DNA of 64,000 nt from Mesorhizobium sp. M2A.F.Ca.ET.046.03.2.1. GTDB taxonomy: Bacteria; Pseudomonadota; Alphaproteobacteria; Rhizobiales; Rhizobiaceae. Positions 60,756 to 64,000 of this stretch are shown here, piece by piece. Numbering within the stretch: the stretch's first letter is position 1; each line of letters opens with the position of its first letter. The translations under genes were made by a program, and so were the position numbers. The notes beneath the pieces were generated by a model. It searched no databases. It was given only the letters and a program-made list of their open reading frames with translations, and was not told where the DNA came from. The stretch lies in contig NZ_CP034449.1 of assembly GCF_003952425.1 (NCBI RefSeq), positions 992,001 to 1,056,000 of the forward strand, given 5' to 3'.

Positions 60756-61541
60756 CTACCCCGCCGCCTGCCCGCGCACAGCCTTCCGCAGCCGCGAATG
60801 CCGCGCCGTCGACGCTGGCTTCGCCGAGGCCTCGCCTCCCGGCAGTCCTACGCGAGAAGCCGCACCTGCTAGATGCCGCGTCATGGCGGAGCTCGCGCCC
60901 TTCGCGTCGCCGGCCTTGATCGCCGCCAGGATGCGCTCGTGCTCGCCCAGTGTCGTGCGCGCCATGTCGTCGGATTTCTGCTGGTTGCCGGCGGCCAGGA
61001 TGCTCTCGCGCACCCGTTCCGAGACGAAGACGAGGAACTGGCCCATATAGGGGTTCTGGGTCGCCTCGGCGACGGCGCGGTGGAAACCGAGGTCGTTCTT
61101 CAGCCAGGCGACGCTGCCATAGGGAGCCGTGCGCATCCCGTCGAGTGCCTGTTCCATCGCCACGATATCGGCATCGGAGCGGCGGGTCGCGGCCAGTGCG
61201 GCGATCTGCACTTCCAGCATGCCGCGCAGTTCGAACAGGTTGCGGAAGGAATCCGCCCGCTGCAAGGTTTCATAGTCGATCGTCAGCACCGTCGCGTTGG
61301 TAGCGTCGGCAACGAAGGCGCCCCTGCCCTGCTGCGACCAGATGCGGCCTTCGGAGCGCAGCCTTGCGATCGCTTCGCGCACCACGTTGCGGCTGACCCC
61401 GAACGTGGTCGCCAGCGCCTGTTCGGTCGGAAGCTGATCGCCGGGCTTCAGCCGCCCCTGCGCGATCTCGCGCGAGATGGAACTCGCCACGAGCGTGGAG
61501 AGGTGCGGACCGCGATTGACCTTGTCGAGCTTCAGCGTCAT
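60756..61541 (-). CDS. GntR-family regulator, FadR/FCD type
   Basis: The 261-residue protein has the HTH QLPTEQALATTFGVSRNVVREAIARLRSEGRI and an FCD domain with DLGFHRAVAEA and LGEHERILAAI. Its ATG follows AGGTGA three bases after the FAD oxidase stop, so it is co-transcribed with that gene. An autoregulated oxidase/regulator pair behind operator 3 is likely. Confidence 0.9.
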   Translation of the reverse strand: MTLKLDKVNRGPHLSTLVASSISREIAQGRLKPGDQLPTEQALATTFGVSRNVVREAIARLRSEGRIWSQQGRGAFVADATNATVLTIDYETLQRADSFRNLFELRGMLEVQIAALAATRRSDADIVAMEQALDGMRTAPYGSVAWLKNDLGFHRAVAEATQNPYMGQFLVFVSERVRESILAAGNQQKSDDMARTTLGEHERILAAIKAGDAKGASSAMTRHLAGAASRVGLPGGEASAKPASTARHSRLRKAVRGQAAG

Positions 61542-61544
61542 CGC

Positions 61545-62987
61545 TCACCTATAGTCGAGCGCGGATGCGGACGCCAGAATGCGGCCGTTGCTCAATATAT
61601 GGCGCGGATCAATCGCATCCTTGATGCCTGCCGCAAGATCGAGCGCCACCGGATCGACGCGGTCGAGGAAGGCCCGCTGCTTGACCCGGCCGATGCCGTG
61701 CTCGGCGCTGATCGAGCCGCCATAGCGGTCGACGACGGCGAAAATCTCCGCTTCCGCCTCCTCGAACAGATGCTCGATCGCCTCGGCCGCCATGCCCTCC
61801 GGCGGCACGACGTTGAGATGGATGTTGCCGTCGCCGACATGGCCGTAGGTGACGGGCAGCGCGTCGGGTCTCGCCCGCCCCAATTCGAACAGTGCATCGG
61901 TGACGAAATCGGCAAGCTTCGAGATCGGCACGGAGACGTCGGTGCGCAGATAGCGGCCGCCGCGCCCCTGCCGCTCGACCATGATCTCGCGGTAGAGCCA
62001 CAGGCGCTCACCCTGCGCCCGGGTCGATGCCACGATTCCGTCCTCGACGAGATCCTCGACGCCCGCGAGAAAACTCAACAGCATATCCTTGAGGTCGATC
62101 AGTCCTCCGGACGAAACCTCGATCAGCACATAGGCGGGGTAAGGCTTGCCGAGCGGCTCGTGGAAATCCTTGCCCTCGCGCATGGTGATCTCGATGCCGC
62201 CGCGCAGGATCAGCTCGAAGGCGGTGAGCAGGTCGCTGCAGCCGCGCCGCGCCCGCGCATAGAGCGCCATCGCGTCCTCGACCGAACGCAGGCCGACGAG
62301 CGCCGTTTCGATCTGCGTCGGCCTGGGGAAGAGCTTCAGCGCAGCGGCGGTGACGATGCCGAGCGTGCCTTCCGAACCGATGAAGACCTGCTTCAGATCA
62401 TAGCCGCGGTTGTCCTTGCGCAGGACCTTCAGTCCGTTCCAGATCCGGCCGTCGGCCAGCACAACTTCGAGGCCGAGCACAAGGTCGCGTGTCATGCCGT
62501 AACGCAGCACGTTGAAGCCGCCGGCATTGGTGGCGACATTGCCGCCGATGCGGCAGCTGCCCTGCGCACCGAAGGTGATCGGCAGGATGCAGTCGCTCTC
62601 CTCGGCCGCGCGCTTGGCATCCTCGAGGATGCAGCCGGCTTCGACCACCATCGCGAAGTCGATCGGGCTGATCGAGCGGATCCTGTTCATGCGCTCCAAC
62701 GAGACGACGACCTCGTTGCCGTCAGCCGCCACCGCCGCTCCGACAAGGCCGGTCAGCCCGCCCTGTGGCACGACGGGGATCCTCTCGGCATGGCAGCGCC
62801 TCATCAGCGCCGACATCTCTTCCACCGAGCTGGGCCGCGCCACCGCCAGCGGGCGGCCGAAATGGTCGCCCGACCAGTCGCGGCTGTAGCGGACAAGGTC
62901 CTCTGCCTCGGTCAGTAACCCGCCATCTGACAGCACGCCGGTGAGGGCGGCGATCAGAGATGCGGAATTGGGCGGCACGGCATTCAT
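61545..62987 (-). CDS. FAD-linked oxidase, GlcD/D-lactate dehydrogenase type
   Basis: The 480-residue protein has an FAD-binding PCMH domain (PQGGLTGLVGAAVA, FGAQGSCRIGGNVATNAGG, GSEGTLGIVTAA) and a C-terminal oxidase domain with YGHVGDGNIHLN and SAEHGIGRVK. It oxidises a 2-hydroxy acid such as D-lactate, glycolate or a sugar-derived acid. I start at ATG 62987; the longer frame to 63053 would begin inside the predicted operator. Followed by a GntR regulator. Confidence 0.9.
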   Translation of the reverse strand: MNAVPPNSASLIAALTGVLSDGGLLTEAEDLVRYSRDWSGDHFGRPLAVARPSSVEEMSALMRRCHAERIPVVPQGGLTGLVGAAVAADGNEVVVSLERMNRIRSISPIDFAMVVEAGCILEDAKRAAEESDCILPITFGAQGSCRIGGNVATNAGGFNVLRYGMTRDLVLGLEVVLADGRIWNGLKVLRKDNRGYDLKQVFIGSEGTLGIVTAAALKLFPRPTQIETALVGLRSVEDAMALYARARRGCSDLLTAFELILRGGIEITMREGKDFHEPLGKPYPAYVLIEVSSGGLIDLKDMLLSFLAGVEDLVEDGIVASTRAQGERLWLYREIMVERQGRGGRYLRTDVSVPISKLADFVTDALFELGRARPDALPVTYGHVGDGNIHLNVVPPEGMAAEAIEHLFEEAEAEIFAVVDRYGGSISAEHGIGRVKQRAFLDRVDPVALDLAAGIKDAIDPRHILSNGRILASASALDYR

Positions 62988-63042
62988 GAACTGAACCTGG
63001 ACCCTTCCGGAAAACGACTGGACAACCACCAATCTTGTCGTG

Positions 63043-63053
63043 TTATCATACAA
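63043..63053. promoter_or_regulatory. Predicted FadR/GntR operator 3
   Basis: TTATCATACAA followed by CCCT lies 56 bases upstream of the FAD oxidase start and 95 bases before gloA on the other strand. One base differs from operator 1. Confidence 0.6.
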
Positions 63054-63148
63054 CCCTGATTTAGAACATCAAGCGACGCCATGCTTCCCGAAGCCGTTTG
63101 ATGTGGATGGTCAGACCGGCAAATCACTGAATTCGGAGGACTTTCCCA

Positions 63149-63562
63149 ATGAGCGACGCCCCCGGCTTTCGCTATATGCACACCATGATCAGGGTGCTCG
63201 ACCTCGACAAGTCGATCGCCTTCTACACCGAAGTGCTCGGCATGACCTTGCTGCGCCGCGAGGATTATCCCGGCGGCAAGTTCACCAATGCCTTTGTCGG
63301 CTACGGGCCGGAGGACAAGGAAGCGGTCGTCGAGCTGACTTTGAACTGGGGCCGCGAGGAACCCTATGAGATAGGCACCGGCTTCGGCCATCTGGCACTC
63401 GGCGTCAACGACATCTACGCCGTTTGCGCCGAGCTGGAAAAGCGCGGCGCCAAGATCCCGCGCAAGCCCGGACCGATGCAGCACGGCACCACCCACATCG
63501 CCTTCGTCGAGGACCCGGACGGCTACAAGATCGAGCTGATCGGTCTGGACACTATGCAGTAA
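63149..63562 (+). CDS. gloA: Lactoylglutathione lyase (glyoxalase I)
   Basis: The 137-residue protein closely follows E. coli GloA, with HTMIRV, SIAFYTEVLGM, FVGYGPE, VVELTLNWG and FVEDPDGYKIELI. The metal ligands H11, E62, H81 and E129 are all present. It converts the hemithioacetal of methylglyoxal and glutathione to S-lactoylglutathione. GGAGG lies upstream of the ATG. Its neighbour, a D-lactate-type oxidase, could consume the lactate formed after glyoxalase II. Confidence 0.95.
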   Translation: MSDAPGFRYMHTMIRVLDLDKSIAFYTEVLGMTLLRREDYPGGKFTNAFVGYGPEDKEAVVELTLNWGREEPYEIGTGFGHLALGVNDIYAVCAELEKRGAKIPRKPGPMQHGTTHIAFVEDPDGYKIELIGLDTMQ

Positions 63563-63645
63563 ATTCAGCCCGGACTGCACCGGCCTCGCGCCGATGCGGT
63601 CCCCCTGCGTCCGCGCTTGCTTGGGAGGCGGTGCGGATCGGTCCG

Positions 63646-64000
63646 TCACTTGATGACCGCTATCTTGCTGCGGTCGATGGTGATTGCGACGGCGGCGATC
63701 AGCACCGCGCCGAACACCATGTTCTCCAGGAAGATATTGACGCCGACGAAGGTCATGCCGATGCGCACGATCGAGATGATCAGCGCGCCGACCGCGGTGC
63801 GCGCGACGCCACCCAGCCCGCCGGTGATCGCAGTGCCACCGACAATGACGGCCGCGATGGCCGGCAGCAGGAGCTGGTTGGCGAGCACCGGCGAACCGCT
63901 CGACAGCCTGGCCGCCAGCACGACGCCGGCGATGGCCGCCAGCATCCCCGATGCGGCAAAGGCGATGATCTTGGTGCGGTCTACATTGATGCCCGCCGCC
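63646..64000 (-). CDS. Ribose-type ABC permease, 3' part (runs off the window)
   Basis: The last roughly 118 residues of an RbsC-family permease are present: GINVDRTKIIAFAASGMLAAIAG, then AAVIVGGTAITGGLGGVARTAVGA, ending DRSKIAVIK. The frame stays open to the window edge, so the start lies beyond 64000. It is probably part of a sugar importer for the neighbouring aldose-oxidation genes. Confidence 0.88.
   Translation of the reverse strand, partial: AAGINVDRTKIIAFAASGMLAAIAGVVLAARLSSGSPVLANQLLLPAIAAVIVGGTAITGGLGGVARTAVGALIISIVRIGMTFVGVNIFLENMVFGAVLIAAVAITIDRSKIAVIK

Noticed and set aside
60873..62918. A 681-codon plus-strand open frame opposite the GntR and FAD oxidase genes
   Set aside because: Both minus-strand genes have clear family motifs and good starts; this frame has neither.

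Overview
The window looks like chromosome (or a large replicon) of an alphaproteobacterium of the order Hyphomicrobiales, most probably a Mesorhizobium-type rhizobium. The reasons are high GC, the abundance of ABC uptake systems and FadR-type GntR regulators, a D-tartrate dehydratase very close to the Bradyrhizobium enzyme, and a paired palindromic intergenic repeat (59651-59752) of a kind I remember from Mesorhizobium genomes. The genus is an inference. I recognised no rRNA, tRNA, CRISPR array or intact transposase.

Region 1 (about 0.1-16.4 kb) is the most unusual part. On the minus strand lie a small beta-rich protein, a 1191-residue exported protein with a DUF4347-like head and about 250 Gly-X-Thr collagen-type triplets, then a type I secretion ABC exporter, a HlyD adaptor and a Sel1-repeat protein. 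On the plus strand, next to this cargo/exporter cluster, lies a 930-residue multidomain glycosyltransferase. Its second half has the two-module layout of animal procollagen galactosyltransferase (a COLGALT/GLT25D-like module followed by a GT25 module). An AT-rich FkbM methyltransferase, a second small glycosyltransferase and a Tat-exported HExxH protein follow. I read this as a candidate system that makes, glycosylates and secretes a bacterial collagen-like, threonine-rich surface protein.

Region 2 (about 16.8-37.5 kb) is a decaying corridor. It holds truncated or frameshifted remnants of an apionate-lactonase-like protein, a diguanylate cyclase, a D-threonine-aldolase-like enzyme, two periplasmic binding proteins joined head to head, a YeeE/YedE protein, an amino-acid ABC ATPase, a TrlF-like ATPase and a phosphogluconolactonase-like beta-propeller. 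Several kilobases have no convincing gene. Intact islands remain: a CadC-like regulator with a divergent cupin, ATPase/permease genes of two divergent ribose-type ABC transporters, and D-tartrate dehydratase (tarD).

Region 3 (38-51.6 kb) is intact metabolism: a glycine-betaine-type ABC importer with a double-length permease, a zinc alcohol dehydrogenase divergent from a TetR regulator, two short-chain dehydrogenases, and a three-subunit acetone carboxylase (acxABC) divergent from a LuxR-type regulator. These would let the cell carboxylate acetone to acetoacetate.

Region 4 (51.7-64 kb) has a branched-chain-amino-acid-type ABC importer, an aldo/keto reductase plus amidohydrolase-type lactonase, two FadR-type GntR regulators, a 3-hydroxyisobutyrate-dehydrogenase-family enzyme, a GlcD-type FAD oxidase, glyoxalase I, and the 3' end of a sugar ABC permease that runs off the window. 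Three copies of a TTGTCATACAA-like palindrome upstream of the importer, the reductase/lactonase pair and the FAD oxidase tie these into one predicted GntR regulon for a sugar or hydroxy-acid substrate.
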